A DNA stretch of 64,000 nt from Oceanobacillus jordanicus (lineage in GTDB: Bacteria; Bacillota; Bacilli; Bacillales; Amphibacillaceae). Below the pieces are notes generated by a model. The model saw nothing but the letters and a program-made list of their open reading frames with translations. It was not told the origin of the DNA and made no database searches. The translations under genes and the position numbers were made by a program. This document shows positions 26,106-36,931 of the stretch, in pieces (position 1 is the first letter of the stretch; each line of letters begins with the position of its first letter). The stretch is from assembly GCF_022095695.1 (NCBI RefSeq), contig NZ_JAIFZM010000018.1, positions 1-64,000 on the forward strand, given 5' to 3'.

Positions 26106-27050
26106 TTATTCACTCCGATTTGTTTCTGTTTCCGTTTCTTTTTGTGTCAAAGTTCTAAGTTTGTTAATCAAATCCTCTTTCCAGTCAACATCCTGTGGGA
26201 TAAGCTGAATATCACCTAAATTCTCCCTTACCATATCCCGCGTAAAGCTTTCATCAGAGTTGGAAAATACTTGTCCCTCAATGGCGTTTACAAAGTAATC
26301 CCGCTCATCATTCACAGATACCTTATAGGTCGGCGCGAAAACCTGCTTTCCATTCTCAAGAGACGAAATCCATGTATGGTAGCCATAATCAACATCTACC
26401 GTGTCTTTAGAAACTAATTCGTTATTATTATACAACGTGCCAATTGCTTGAATTGGCTGGATGAGCATTCGCTTACCCCTGTCATTTTTACTTTCTGGCA
26501 CTCCAAGCATGGATTGGGTATAATACTCCATCTCATTGTCTTTATTTAAATAGACAAGTAAAAGGGCGCTTTGGTTGTAATAGATGGGCTGGTTTTCTTT
26601 CTCCTGGAAGAAAAGGAGAACATTCAAGTCTTTATCCCATTTCCAAAATTGATAACTGTCGAATTGGTATATAAAATTACTAATTGTATTACTAATTTCC
26701 TCACCGCCTGCGTCCTCGGCTATGGGTACTGGCTCATCCATATGGCCAACGATAAGATCTTCCGTGTTTAATACTGCTTCCTGGTTTTCCAAGCTTTCAA
26801 TTTCTCCTACTTGCTTATCAGTATAATCCATTGGTAAAACAGAGATAGAAGAATCTTTCTCTACACCTACATCAATATCTCCGAGGGTGATATCCTCTCT
26901 CTCCAATTCTTCTTGAAGAGTGAGGTCTTCTCCACCTGGATACTGCTCTTGAGCTGCTCTGTCCTGCTTATCGATAAATTGTACAAGTAAATAAATATCC
27001 AACACGAGAAAACAGAGGATAAATAGGGTTTTAATTTGACTCCATTGCAT
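26106..27050 (-). CDS. walI: WalI (YycI), regulator of WalK
   Basis: A 314-residue membrane-anchored protein starting [20 protein letters not shown], the conserved single-membrane-helix N-terminus of YycI; the rest is extracellular. WalH and WalI bind the WalK sensor at the membrane and adjust its activity. The acidic linker after the helix is somewhat long compared with the roughly 280-residue B. subtilis protein. It overlaps walH by 20 bases, implying translational coupling. Confidence 0.9.
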   Translation of the reverse strand: MQWSQIKTLFILCFLVLDIYLLVQFIDKQDRAAQEQYPGGEDLTLQEELEREDITLGDIDVGVEKDSSISVLPMDYTDKQVGEIESLENQEAVLNTEDLIVGHMDEPVPIAEDAGGEEISNTISNFIYQFDSYQFWKWDKDLNVLLFFQEKENQPIYYNQSALLLVYLNKDNEMEYYTQSMLGVPESKNDRGKRMLIQPIQAIGTLYNNNELVSKDTVDVDYGYHTWISSLENGKQVFAPTYKVSVNDERDYFVNAIEGQVFSNSDESFTRDMVRENLGDIQLIPQDVDWKEDLINKLRTLTQKETETETNRSE

Positions 27051-28347
27051 CCTTGTTCTCCTCCCTTACCGGCTTCCAGGAACCATTATAGTTCATGTAC
27101 CATTTAGCTTCTAGACTTAGGAAGTTAGCATTATCGTTATCATTGTAAGTAAGTTGATAACCAAGACGAATAGCTTCAATATTTTCTAAAGAAATTTCTT
27201 TATCGTTCCGTAAATAGGTCAAAATCTCTTCTCCTGTGTCAAGGTTTGCAGGCTCTGGATCGGGACCAATTTCAGAAGTTACTCGAAACAGTGGGCGTTG
27301 ATAACCTACAAGGATTCCATTTTTGAATTCCTGTTCGATCCTTGTAAGTTCCGTAGTTACCGACGGCTTATCAAAGACAGGATAGTCTGCATAGAACATT
27401 TGATAACGAACGATTCCAGCACGTCTATCTACCGAAAGCAGCTTGTAATCATCTGTCCAACCACCATGATCGGAAATACTATCCATACTACTTTGAAGCA
27501 GTTCATGCCTTTGGGCAGGTATCCCTTCCGCCGAGTTTGGGTTAATAAAATTCATAGCCCGACCATTATCTACAACTTTTAATTCTCGTACAGCATCACT
27601 GAAATAGGGTTGTCCTAATGGAGTTAGGGACCGACTCACCATGGTTGGATCTCGGAATAACGAGTTAACCAGCATTTGTTCATTAAGAGGTACAATGGAA
27701 AGCGAATAGTTGTTCATATCTTCCACTTCACTAGGCAAATAAACGTTACCTGCTCCTTCTGATAAATGGATATATTGTATTAAATCCTCTTTATCGATAA
27801 GCTTAGATTGAAATAGTTCAAAACTGCTTGCATCATTAATAACCGCACTTGCTTGGCGTTGTTGATCTACCGAAACAAAGGTCACCTCTAATAATGAACT
27901 ATTCTCTTCGTAATCGAGCAAAACACGATTAAACGACCAGTTTGGCAAGTTTTCGGCAGGTTGATCTAAATTAAATAGAATGTTTGCAAGCGTCATAGGC
28001 AATGCATCTGAGAATTCCATTTCCATTTCAGGATCCAACCCACTTATACTTTGTTTCTCCCGAAAATTACTCATCTTCCACCTTTGGACCTCTTCATAGA
28101 ATTCTCGCTCCAGCTGAGGGGAGGGAAAGCCGTAGTGTTCCCCTTGTGAATGAAAAACGAGGGACTGCGGCTCAACAATGGTTTTAATTGTTTCCTCTGT
28201 ACCCCCAAGATCCCCGCTAACGGTATCTTCATCGCCCAAAGAAGCATCGCCTTCTGAGGGCTGGTAGGTCCATAGGCCAAAGGTCAGCAATAAGCTCACA
28301 CCAATTAGTATAATTAATAAAAACGATTTGGTCGTCTCCATTCTCAT
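27031..28347 (-). CDS. walH: WalH (YycH), regulator of WalK
   Basis: A 438-residue protein with one N-terminal membrane helix (KSFLLIILIGVSLLLTFGLW) and a large extracellular domain, as in YycH. It works with WalI to restrain or tune WalK. Its ATG overlaps the walK stop codon in an ATGA and follows GGAGGGGTGAG. Family recognition rests on the N-terminus, length and operon position. Confidence 0.9.
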   Translation of the reverse strand: MRMETTKSFLLIILIGVSLLLTFGLWTYQPSEGDASLGDEDTVSGDLGGTEETIKTIVEPQSLVFHSQGEHYGFPSPQLEREFYEEVQRWKMSNFREKQSISGLDPEMEMEFSDALPMTLANILFNLDQPAENLPNWSFNRVLLDYEENSSLLEVTFVSVDQQRQASAVINDASSFELFQSKLIDKEDLIQYIHLSEGAGNVYLPSEVEDMNNYSLSIVPLNEQMLVNSLFRDPTMVSRSLTPLGQPYFSDAVRELKVVDNGRAMNFINPNSAEGIPAQRHELLQSSMDSISDHGGWTDDYKLLSVDRRAGIVRYQMFYADYPVFDKPSVTTELTRIEQEFKNGILVGYQRPLFRVTSEIGPDPEPANLDTGEEILTYLRNDKEISLENIEAIRLGYQLTYNDNDNANFLSLEAKWYMNYNGSWKPVREENKDAMESN

Positions 28348-30185
28348 CGCTCACCCCTCCACTTCTTGTTCATAAGTGGTAGTGTAAAGAAAATAGTCGT
28401 TCCTTTCCCTTCTACACTTTTCGCCCAAATTTTCCCGTGGTGTACTTCAACTAGCTCCTTGGCTATAGCTAATCCTAAGCCTGTTCCGCCCAGTTTTCTT
28501 GTGCGCGCCTTATCCGCTCTGTAAAAACGTTCGAAGATTTTTTCTAGCTTATCATACGCGATTCCCATCCCCTGATCTTGAATGCTAACCAGGATGTGAT
28601 GACGGTTGTTTTCAACCTTAAGCTGAATGGTTCCACCTTCAGGCGAATACTTAATGGCATTAGAAATGATATTATCAAGTACCTGCGTCATTTTATCCTT
28701 ATCAAGCCAAACAAGATACTTACCTCGAGGCAAGTCACGATGTAACGTAATATGTTCTGGCGTATTCATCTCAAAGCGGTCAATAATGTGATGGAAATAG
28801 CTGACAAATTCCGTCCGTTCCTTTTGAAGTGGATACTCTTTTGCATCCATTTTAGATAACTGCAGTAGATCATTAACCATACGGATCATACGGTCTGTTT
28901 CATTTTGTGCTACATCAAGGAACTTAGGCGCAATCTCCTTATCTTTCCAGGCACCATCGGTTAATGCTTCTATATAGCTTCGCATTGTCGTCAATGGTGT
29001 TCTAAGCTCATGTGATACATTGGAAACAAAATCCCTACGTTCTTGTTCTACCTTCTCCTGTTCGGTGACATCGCTTATAACGGTGATAAAACCAGTTATC
29101 TCCTCTTCGTCATCCGCAACTGTGGAGAAATTTGCCTTGACCAGAAACTCTTCTTCTTCACTACTAAAATCAATGATCATCGAGCCACTTTCCTGTAACT
29201 CTGTTATATCTACAATTTTATCTTCAAGCTGTAATACATCAATGAGTAGCTCCCCGATAATATCGTCTGGGTCATGACCGATTAACCTGCCTGCTGCATC
29301 ATTCATTAACGTAACAGCTCCAGCATTGTCTGTTGCGATAACACCATCGGACATGTTCGAGAGCACCGAACTAAGCTTTCTTCGTTCCTCTTCAATCGTT
29401 GCATAGGAATGTTTTAACCTGCTGTTCAAATCATTAAATGTATCGGCAAGATGCCCAATTTCATCTCTTCCATAAACATTTACCTTTTGGGTAAAATCTC
29501 CCCGTGCCATTAACTGTGCCTGACGACGCATCTCTTTAATCGGTTTGGTAATGGTTCGGGCTACTAGAATACCTATAAAAGCAGATACCGCAATTGCAAG
29601 AAGAGAACCCTTGAGGAAAATATCGTTAATGTTATCGAGCTGGTCATAAACCCTTTGTATATTCGCTACAACATAGAGCCAGCCGACCGTCACGTTTTCC
29701 TCCCCCTCTTTATAAAGAGGTTTCACAATCACGTACAACTGGTCTTTCGTCTCTCTATCCTGCATTTCCTTTATTTCAGTCGCTCCACCTTGCGTGAGTA
29801 CACTCTGAACAAGTTCATTTGATATTTTCTTTCCTACATCGCTTTGACTCTGATAATCGTTCGTTGCCATTATTCTGCTTTGGTTGGTAATAACCTGAAG
29901 CTTCATATTATCCTCTGAGCCTACTTCGGTAATAATACCGCGCACTTCTTCATCAGGTGTTACCTCATCCTCGGCTCCGGACGGCATCCTGTTTAATGCC
30001 TGTTCAAGATTATGAGAGATCAGATTAACCCGGTCATTAACAGAGTCTTTATACGTTTCAACCAGCTGGTTTTCCAACTCCGTTGTAAAAAAAGAGCCAA
30101 TCACCTGGATCGCTATTAAAAGCAACAGAATATAGATAATAATGAACTTTATCTGTATCGAACGAAAGAAACCAACTTTATTCAT
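28344..30185 (-). CDS. walK: WalK cell-wall sensor histidine kinase
   Basis: A 613-residue essential kinase. Order: membrane helix 1 (about 13-32), extracellular PAS-like sensor, helix 2 (about 190-209), HAMP (208-260), cytoplasmic PAS (about 270-375), HisKA with phospho-acceptor His392 in SHELRTPLTT, and HATPase with the N-box DNIISNAIKYS and G-boxes GQGMGIAYDK and GGTGLGLAI. It phosphorylates WalR to control autolysins and cell-wall synthesis at the division site. Six bases separate it from walR. Confidence 0.96.
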   Translation of the reverse strand: MNKVGFFRSIQIKFIIIYILLLLIAIQVIGSFFTTELENQLVETYKDSVNDRVNLISHNLEQALNRMPSGAEDEVTPDEEVRGIITEVGSEDNMKLQVITNQSRIMATNDYQSQSDVGKKISNELVQSVLTQGGATEIKEMQDRETKDQLYVIVKPLYKEGEENVTVGWLYVVANIQRVYDQLDNINDIFLKGSLLAIAVSAFIGILVARTITKPIKEMRRQAQLMARGDFTQKVNVYGRDEIGHLADTFNDLNSRLKHSYATIEEERRKLSSVLSNMSDGVIATDNAGAVTLMNDAAGRLIGHDPDDIIGELLIDVLQLEDKIVDITELQESGSMIIDFSSEEEEFLVKANFSTVADDEEEITGFITVISDVTEQEKVEQERRDFVSNVSHELRTPLTTMRSYIEALTDGAWKDKEIAPKFLDVAQNETDRMIRMVNDLLQLSKMDAKEYPLQKERTEFVSYFHHIIDRFEMNTPEHITLHRDLPRGKYLVWLDKDKMTQVLDNIISNAIKYSPEGGTIQLKVENNRHHILVSIQDQGMGIAYDKLEKIFERFYRADKARTRKLGGTGLGLAIAKELVEVHHGKIWAKSVEGKGTTIFFTLPLMNKKWRGER

Positions 30186-30191
30186 TCCACA

Positions 30192-30896
30192 TTACTCCTG
30201 CTCGGGACTGCGTAAATAATATCCAACACCTCTTCGGGTTACGATCCAGACCGGATTGCTCGGATTCTCCTCAATTTTTTCACGAAGTCGACGTACCGTA
30301 ACATCTACTGTTCGCACGTCACCAAAATAATCATATCCCCATACTGTCTCCAGTAAATGCTCTCTTGTCATCACCTGCCCGATATGGCGGGCCAGATAAT
30401 GAAGCAGCTCAAATTCGCGATGGGTTAGCTCAATTTGTTCTCCATCTCTTGATACAACATAGGCATCTGGATGTATCACAAGGCTACCGATCACAATATC
30501 CTTCGTTGCTTTCACTGTATCGTCAGGTACCGCTTGTTGTCTTCGCAGATTTGCCTTTACTCGGGCGATTACTTCCCTGTTACTAAATGGCTTCGTAACA
30601 TAATCATCTGCTCCTAGTTCCAATCCAAGGACTTTATCAATCTCGGAGTCTTTTGCTGTTAGCATAATGATTGGCATCATCTGTGTTTTGCGGATTTCTC
30701 GGCACACTTCATTACCATCTTTATTTGGTAGCATAATATCCAATAATATTAGATCAGGCTTTTCCGCTTCTGCTACTTGTATGGCTTCATCGCCATCATG
30801 TGCAAGTACAACATCATAGCCTTCCTTTTCAAGGTTGAACTTTAATATATCTGCAATTGGCTGTTCATCATCAACTACTAAAATCTTTTGACTCAT
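30192..30896 (-). CDS. walR: WalR response regulator (OmpR family)
   Basis: A 234-residue response regulator with receiver acidic pair in VVDDE, phospho-acceptor Asp53 in [13 protein letters not shown] and the conserved Lys in [11 protein letters not shown]. The C-terminal winged helix ends [20 protein letters not shown]. It is the essential regulator of cell-wall hydrolases. Start at 30896 ([11 protein letters not shown]) follows AAAGGATG and matches the B. subtilis N-terminus; a GTG at 30905 overlaps that site. It heads the walRKHIJ-htrA operon. Confidence 0.96.
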   Translation of the reverse strand: MSQKILVVDDEQPIADILKFNLEKEGYDVVLAHDGDEAIQVAEAEKPDLILLDIMLPNKDGNEVCREIRKTQMMPIIMLTAKDSEIDKVLGLELGADDYVTKPFSNREVIARVKANLRRQQAVPDDTVKATKDIVIGSLVIHPDAYVVSRDGEQIELTHREFELLHYLARHIGQVMTREHLLETVWGYDYFGDVRTVDVTVRRLREKIEENPSNPVWIVTRRGVGYYLRSPEQE

Positions 30897-30997
30897 CTTT
30901 GCCACATCCTTTTTTTTCGCATACTTACTTGAGGTTTTTCAAAAAGTCCGGTTTTAAACCATCGCCGTATTAATGCAATGGCGGCTGGTGGCAGCAT
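30893..30997 (-). CDS. possible 34-residue leader ORF ahead of walR
   Basis: A minus-strand frame reads [20 protein letters not shown], continues through KPQ and RKK segments, and stops in a TGA that overlaps the walR ATG (ATGA). The frame stays open 18 codons further upstream, back to a TAG near 31050. No strong ribosome site is visible: GGAAG lies about 12 bases upstream. The overlap would allow translational coupling. It may equally be a decayed gene fragment or chance. Confidence 0.25.
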   Translation of the reverse strand: MLPPAAIALIRRWFKTGLFEKPQVSMRKKRMWQR

Positions 30998-31142
30998 CCC
31001 GAAATTACACTTCCGCTCACCATCTTTATTAAAACACTTACTTCTATTCTACCGTACTTTGGGGCAAATGTCTTTACCCGCCTATTAGTGAACTGGTTGA
31101 TTTCCTTCTTCTAAACACAAAGTGCTTATTTAAAAAAGAAAT

Positions 31143-31198
31143 CAAAAAGACAGCCATAAAGGAAGGACCCTATTAAGGTACTTCTTCCTTCATGGCTG
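31143..31198 (-). terminator. purA terminator
   Basis: CAGCCAT-AAGGAAG / CTTCCTT-ATGGCTG stem; the minus-strand reading continues TCTTTTTG. Confidence 0.87.
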
Positions 31199-31216
31199 AC
31201 TCTCTCGATTCCTTAC

Positions 31217-32527
<1,311 letters not shown>

Positions 32528-32588
32528 TTATATGTTTTCTTTAATCACCATTGTAAGTTTACCAATTTTATTCATGTCAGTCAATGCG

Positions 32589-32632
32589 AAATACGAACAT
32601 TGGTATATAAATAATTTTTATCGTTCGTAATA
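32589..32632 (-). promoter_or_regulatory. candidate PurBox pair upstream of purA
   Basis: AAATACGAACATT (32589-32601) matches the PurBox AWWWCCGAACWWT except one base. An inverted, weaker partner around GTTCG (32620-32632) lies 18 bases away. B. subtilis PurR binds two inverted PurBoxes about 16-17 bases apart upstream of purA, so the arrangement fits; the second box has several mismatches. Confidence 0.45.
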
Positions 32633-32693
32633 GGGGACTTTTGTTTGATATCTACAAAATCCTTAAAGATCACTGGTTGTAAAATTACTAAAT

Positions 32694-32752
32694 CGGCGCT
32701 GGGGGAAATACCCCAATTTCCTGGGGGCGCTGTACTCTGCAACCCGGGGGTC
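32694..32752. other. G/C-rich patch in an AT-rich intergenic region
   Basis: The minus strand has CCCCCGGG, then CAGCGCCCCCAGGAAAT and TTTCCCCCAGCGCC: C-tracts in direct repeat around a GGGG core, with GGAAAT / ATTTCC arms. It stands out sharply from the surrounding AT-rich DNA. No gene or known motif is recognised. It completes, with the PurBox pair and repeat B2, the 418 gene-free bases between purA and dnaC. Confidence 0.45.
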
Positions 32753-32807
32753 TTACCTATGCCTTTTCACTACCTAGATTTTTACTCATTTTATATACTG
32801 TCCTAAT

Positions 32808-32887
32808 TTATTAGAAAAACTCGTATTCGCTCGTCTTTTTCATATACTTGGGTCGTTAAATTTTATATACTCTTAACGAATAAAAAA
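32808..32887 (-). repeat. dispersed repeat family B, copy 2 (internally deleted)
   Basis: Minus-strand order TTCGTTAAGAGTATATAAAA, TTTAACGACCCAAGTATATG, AAAAAGACGAGCGAATACGA, GTTTTTCTAATAA. Compared with copy 4 it lacks about 35-45 internal bases. It abuts the dnaC terminator U-tract. Confidence 0.7.
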
Positions 32888-32914
32888 ACAGTCTCTCCTA
32901 AAGGAAAGACTGCT
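32882..32914 (-). terminator. dnaC terminator
   Basis: CAGTCTcTCC / GGAaAGACTG stem; the minus-strand reading ends in TTTTTTT. Confidence 0.87.
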
Positions 32915-32921
32915 CAAATTA

Positions 32922-34289
32922 TTACACTGGGACTGGTGGAACATCGCTTTCTGAGTAGCGATGGTCTAAGTCCACAAATTTATTGTATTCTTTAACGAAA
33001 GCCAATTCTACGTTACCAACTGGACCGTTACGTTGTTTGGAAATTATGATTTCGATAATGTTTTGTTTCTCTGATTCTGTATCATAGTAATCATCACGAT
33101 ATAGGAAGCCAACAATATCGGCATCCTGCTCAATACTACCTGATTCACGAAGGTCGGACATCATTGGGCGTTTATCTTGTCTTTGTTCCACACCACGAGA
33201 AAGCTGAGATAGCGCGATAAGCGGTACGTTCAGTTCACGGGCTAGTCCTTTTAATGAACGAGATATTTCTGATACTTCCTGCTGTCGGTTTTCTTTAGAA
33301 TTAACGCTACCTTGGATCAACTGCAGGTAATCAATTAGAATCATCCCAAGTCCATGCTCTTGTTTTAATCGACGGCATTTGGAGCGGATATCAGCAACCC
33401 GAATACCAGGTGTGTCATCAATATAAATACCGGCATTGGAGAGACTCCCCATTGCCATCGTTAGCTTACTCCAGTCATCTGCTTGCAACTGTCCATTCCG
33501 CATGCGCTGGGCATCAATATTCCCCTCAGCACAGAGCATACGCTGTACAAGCTGATCTGCTCCCATCTCCAGACTAAATATCGCTACATTTTCATCTGTA
33601 TTAACGGCCACGTTTTGCGCTACGTTTAAGGCAAAGGCCGTTTTACCAACAGATGGACGGGCAGCTACGATAATCAAATCATTTCGTTGGAAGCCTGAGG
33701 TGATACGATCCAAATCACGAAAGCCTGTCGGTATCCCAGTAACATCCGCGCTTTGGTGATGAAGTTGCTCAATATTATCATAGACATCGATTAATACATC
33801 TTTTATTGCTTTAAAGGCACCAGAGTTTTTACGTCCGGAAACCTCTAAAATTGTTTTCTCAGCCTCGTTTAATACATCTTCTACTTCATCTTCCCGTTCA
33901 AATCCAGCTGTAACAATGTCTGTAGCGGATCGAATCAGACGGCGTAACAACGCTTTTTCATCAACTATTTTACAATAGTATGCTATATTCGCAGAGGTTG
34001 GGACACTTTCAGCCACCTCGGAAAGATACGCTACTCCTCCAGCTTCCTCAAGCTGCTTTGCATTATGCAAATACGTGGTAACCGTAACGACATCAATCGG
34101 CTCACCTCTGTCAGCAAGCTTCATCATCGCACCAAAGATGCGTTGATGTGCTGCCCGGTAAAAATCCTCTGCTACGAGCAGTTCTGATGCTGTCGAAAAC
34201 GCCTCTGGATCTAGAAATATAGCACCGATAATGGATTGCTCTGCCTCTATATTATGTGGTGGTCTACGATCGCTCCATGTGTCGCTCAT
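32922..34289 (-). CDS. dnaC: replicative DNA helicase (DnaB-type; DnaC in Bacillus)
   Basis: A 455-residue hexameric helicase that unwinds DNA at the fork. The N-terminal DnaB domain begins PPHNIEAEQSIIGAIFLDPE; the RecA-like C-terminal motor has Walker A AARPSVGKTAFALN, Walker B GMILIDYLQLI, ALSQLSRGVEQR and DLRESGSIEQDADIVGFLYR. No intein interrupts it. Length is normal. The location left of rplI is conserved among bacilli. Confidence 0.96.
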   Translation of the reverse strand: MSDTWSDRRPPHNIEAEQSIIGAIFLDPEAFSTASELLVAEDFYRAAHQRIFGAMMKLADRGEPIDVVTVTTYLHNAKQLEEAGGVAYLSEVAESVPTSANIAYYCKIVDEKALLRRLIRSATDIVTAGFEREDEVEDVLNEAEKTILEVSGRKNSGAFKAIKDVLIDVYDNIEQLHHQSADVTGIPTGFRDLDRITSGFQRNDLIIVAARPSVGKTAFALNVAQNVAVNTDENVAIFSLEMGADQLVQRMLCAEGNIDAQRMRNGQLQADDWSKLTMAMGSLSNAGIYIDDTPGIRVADIRSKCRRLKQEHGLGMILIDYLQLIQGSVNSKENRQQEVSEISRSLKGLARELNVPLIALSQLSRGVEQRQDKRPMMSDLRESGSIEQDADIVGFLYRDDYYDTESEKQNIIEIIISKQRNGPVGNVELAFVKEYNKFVDLDHRYSESDVPPVPV

Positions 34290-34357
34290 GTACCCCGCCC
34301 CCTTTCTTTTGTGATTTCATGATAGAAGGCCCACCTTTTTAAAAGTGAGCCCTCCTT

Positions 34358-34420
34358 CAAAATTTTAACTACGTCGGCATTACTCCCTAGCTAAAATTTG
34401 ATACTTGCCTAACGTGTAAA
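34358..34420 (-). repeat. dispersed repeat family B, copy 3 (5' half only)
   Basis: Minus-strand ACACGTTAGGCAAGTATCAA, ATTTTAGCTAGGGAGTAA, and GTAGTTAAAATTTTGAAGG match the first half of copies 1 and 4; the CATTCGC hairpin half is missing. It lies between rplI and dnaC. Confidence 0.7.
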
Positions 34421-34478
34421 GATAGCATGTTCCCATCAGCGTGCCATCGTTCATAAAAAACATGGTACGGTGGAATGC

Positions 34479-34925
34479 TTATTTTTCTGCTACATGTACT
34501 TTGATCGAGCCAGATACCTCTTGGTGGAGTTTAACTGGTACTGTTGTATACCCAAGTGCACGGATTGGCTCATCTAGCTCAATTTTACGTTTATCTATTT
34601 TATAGCCATGCTCTTTTTGCAAGGCTTCTGCAATTTGCTTACTTGTAATAGAACCAAAAAGTCGACCACTATCACCGGATTTTGCTTTTAGTTCAACTGT
34701 AAGCTCCGCAAGTGTGTCCTTTAAGTCCATTGCTTCTTCTTTTTCTTGTTGCTCTAGTTGCTCACTCTTTTTCTTTTGTGCCTCTAAAGCTTTCATATTA
34801 GCATTGGTTGCTTCCTCTGCCAAGTTATTTTTTAAAAGGTAATTACGTGCATAACCATCGGAAACATTTTTCACATCACCTTTTTTGCCTTTTCCTTTAA
34901 CGTCTTGTAATAAAATTACTTTCAT
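34479..34925 (-). CDS. rplI: 50S ribosomal protein L9
   Basis: A 148-residue two-domain L9. The N-terminal rRNA-binding part is [20 protein letters not shown] followed by [11 protein letters not shown]; a long helix (about residues 45-75) connects to the C-terminal domain, with [18 protein letters not shown]. The ATG overlaps the gdpP stop by 4 bases, so translation is coupled. Length is normal. Confidence 0.96.
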   Translation of the reverse strand: MKVILLQDVKGKGKKGDVKNVSDGYARNYLLKNNLAEEATNANMKALEAQKKKSEQLEQQEKEEAMDLKDTLAELTVELKAKSGDSGRLFGSITSKQIAEALQKEHGYKIDKRKIELDEPIRALGYTTVPVKLHQEVSGSIKVHVAEK

Positions 34926-36898
34926 TCAGCTTCTCTCCCCTCATAGTACTCTTCTAAAATATCTTTGAGCAGTTTCTCTGCATCATCGATTGTAGTATCT
35001 TCTATTTGAGTTGCAGCATTGGTTAAGTGGCCGCCACCATTCATTTTTTCCATGATTACCTGGACATTTACTTCGCCCAATGAACGAGCGCTTATTCCTA
35101 TTCTACCATCTTTTCGCTCGGAAATGACAAATGATGCGTTAATTCCACTCATTGTCAATAATGTGTCAGCCGCCTGGGCAATTAATACCGGCCCGTAGGC
35201 AGTGCCTTCATCCGCTTTTGATATGGCAATATGGTCGCGGTATACGTCTGCCCGCTCAATGAGCTTACTTCTTTCAATATATAAATCGAGATCTTCTTTT
35301 AAAAATTGCTGAACAAGTACGGTATCTGCACCTTTAGCTCTTAAGTAAGAGGCTGCATCAAAGGTTCTCGATCCTGTACGTAATGTAAAGCTTTTTGTAT
35401 CGACAATAATCCCTGCAAGTAGTGCAGTAGCTTCAAGCATCTTCAGCTTCAGTTTTTTTGGCTGGTATTCTAAAAGCTCTGTCACTAGTTCAGCAGTGGA
35501 AGACGCATATGGCTCCATATAAACAAGGGTTGGGTTATCGATAAACTCTTCCCCTCTACGATGGTGGTCAATAACAACCTTGTATTCTGTTTGGTGTAGC
35601 AGACTCTCACTCGCTACCATGGACGGTTTATGCGTATCAACAACAACGACCAGGCTTCTGTTGCCTGTAATAGACTCTGCTTCACCTGGTTCAATAAAGT
35701 GCTGCCACACACTCTCTTCTTCCTTAATGGCATCCACTAATCGGTAGACACCCGTATCCACATCATCTGGATCAAACACAATATAGCCTTCTACGTCGTT
35801 GGCTTTCGCGATATTTAAAATTCCGATCGCCGCACCAAGTGAATCCATATCAGGGGATTTATGCCCCATAATGATAACATTGTCGCTTGCACGTACCAAT
35901 TCTTTTAAAGCATGTGAGATGACGCGCGCTCTAACTCTTGTTCTTTTTTCCATCGGGTTTGTTTTCCCGCCATAAAATCTTACTTTCCCTGAATCATCCT
36001 TAATTGCTACCTGGTCGCCTCCGCGTCCAAGCGCTAAATCGAGACTCGACTGTGCAAGCTCGCCCAGAGTTGGTAAATCAACATCTCCCTGCCCAACACC
36101 GATACTTAGTGTTACAGGGTTATTCTGCTCTCCACTTAACTCACGAACTGCATCAAGAATATCAAACTTCACTTTTTCAAGCTTTTGTAAAATATCTTTT
36201 GTACCGACTGCCAGGAACCTTTCCTGGGATGTACGCTTTAAGTAAAGCCCATAGGAGGTAGACCATTTATTTAGAACTTCCGTTACCCTGGAATTGAGTT
36301 GACTCTTACTAGTGTCATCCATGTTCTGGGTAATCTCTTCATAGTTATCTAAGAAAATAAAGGCTAATACTGTCTGGTCATCATGATACAGTTGTTGTAA
36401 CTCAGCCTGCTTTGTCCGATCAAAAAGATAAAGTAATCGTTCTTGCTTTTTCACCGTTGTCTGGAACTCATAGCCTTCTAAGTGAAACCATATGCTATCT
36501 TTATTCTCTTTTATCATTGGAATAAGATCTTCGGATAATTGCTGAAGTGAGCTCCCAACCAAACTATCGTCTGCAAACTGATTCATATAAGGATTTGCCC
36601 ACTCAATGGTGTAATCCTCATTATATAAGATAATTCCAAACGGCATCTCAAGCAGGGCCTCTTCACCGACCCGCTTTATTCTATAAGATAATGTTGAAAT
36701 ATATTGTTCTGCTTCATCCTGCAGCGTTCTTTCTGTACGAATGCTGTAAAAAAAGGATGCCCCAAGTAACAATGTCATGATAAGACCAAGCACCCACTGG
36801 AAATACCATATTACAACGAGCAATACGATAGATAGTAAATAAATGATCCATAAGTGACTACTTAGCATGGGGTTCTTCTTTCCATCTGGCATTTTCAT
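34922..36898 (-). CDS. gdpP: GdpP cyclic-di-AMP phosphodiesterase
   Basis: A 658-residue membrane phosphodiesterase that hydrolyses c-di-AMP. Two N-terminal membrane helices (about 13-55) are followed by a PAS domain (about 80-150), a degenerate GGDEF domain, and the DHH-DHHA1 catalytic module. Metal ligands appear in [29 protein letters not shown] and [22 protein letters not shown] is the DHHA1 motif. A second ATG two codons in has equal claim to be the start. Cotranscribed with yybS upstream and rplI downstream. Confidence 0.94.
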   Translation of the reverse strand: MKMPDGKKNPMLSSHLWIIYLLSIVLLVVIWYFQWVLGLIMTLLLGASFFYSIRTERTLQDEAEQYISTLSYRIKRVGEEALLEMPFGIILYNEDYTIEWANPYMNQFADDSLVGSSLQQLSEDLIPMIKENKDSIWFHLEGYEFQTTVKKQERLLYLFDRTKQAELQQLYHDDQTVLAFIFLDNYEEITQNMDDTSKSQLNSRVTEVLNKWSTSYGLYLKRTSQERFLAVGTKDILQKLEKVKFDILDAVRELSGEQNNPVTLSIGVGQGDVDLPTLGELAQSSLDLALGRGGDQVAIKDDSGKVRFYGGKTNPMEKRTRVRARVISHALKELVRASDNVIIMGHKSPDMDSLGAAIGILNIAKANDVEGYIVFDPDDVDTGVYRLVDAIKEEESVWQHFIEPGEAESITGNRSLVVVVDTHKPSMVASESLLHQTEYKVVIDHHRRGEEFIDNPTLVYMEPYASSTAELVTELLEYQPKKLKLKMLEATALLAGIIVDTKSFTLRTGSRTFDAASYLRAKGADTVLVQQFLKEDLDLYIERSKLIERADVYRDHIAISKADEGTAYGPVLIAQAADTLLTMSGINASFVISERKDGRIGISARSLGEVNVQVIMEKMNGGGHLTNAATQIEDTTIDDAEKLLKDILEEYYEGREAE

Positions 36899-36931
36899 CA
36901 GCTCCTACTGCGTAAAACCATTTTTTGAGGA

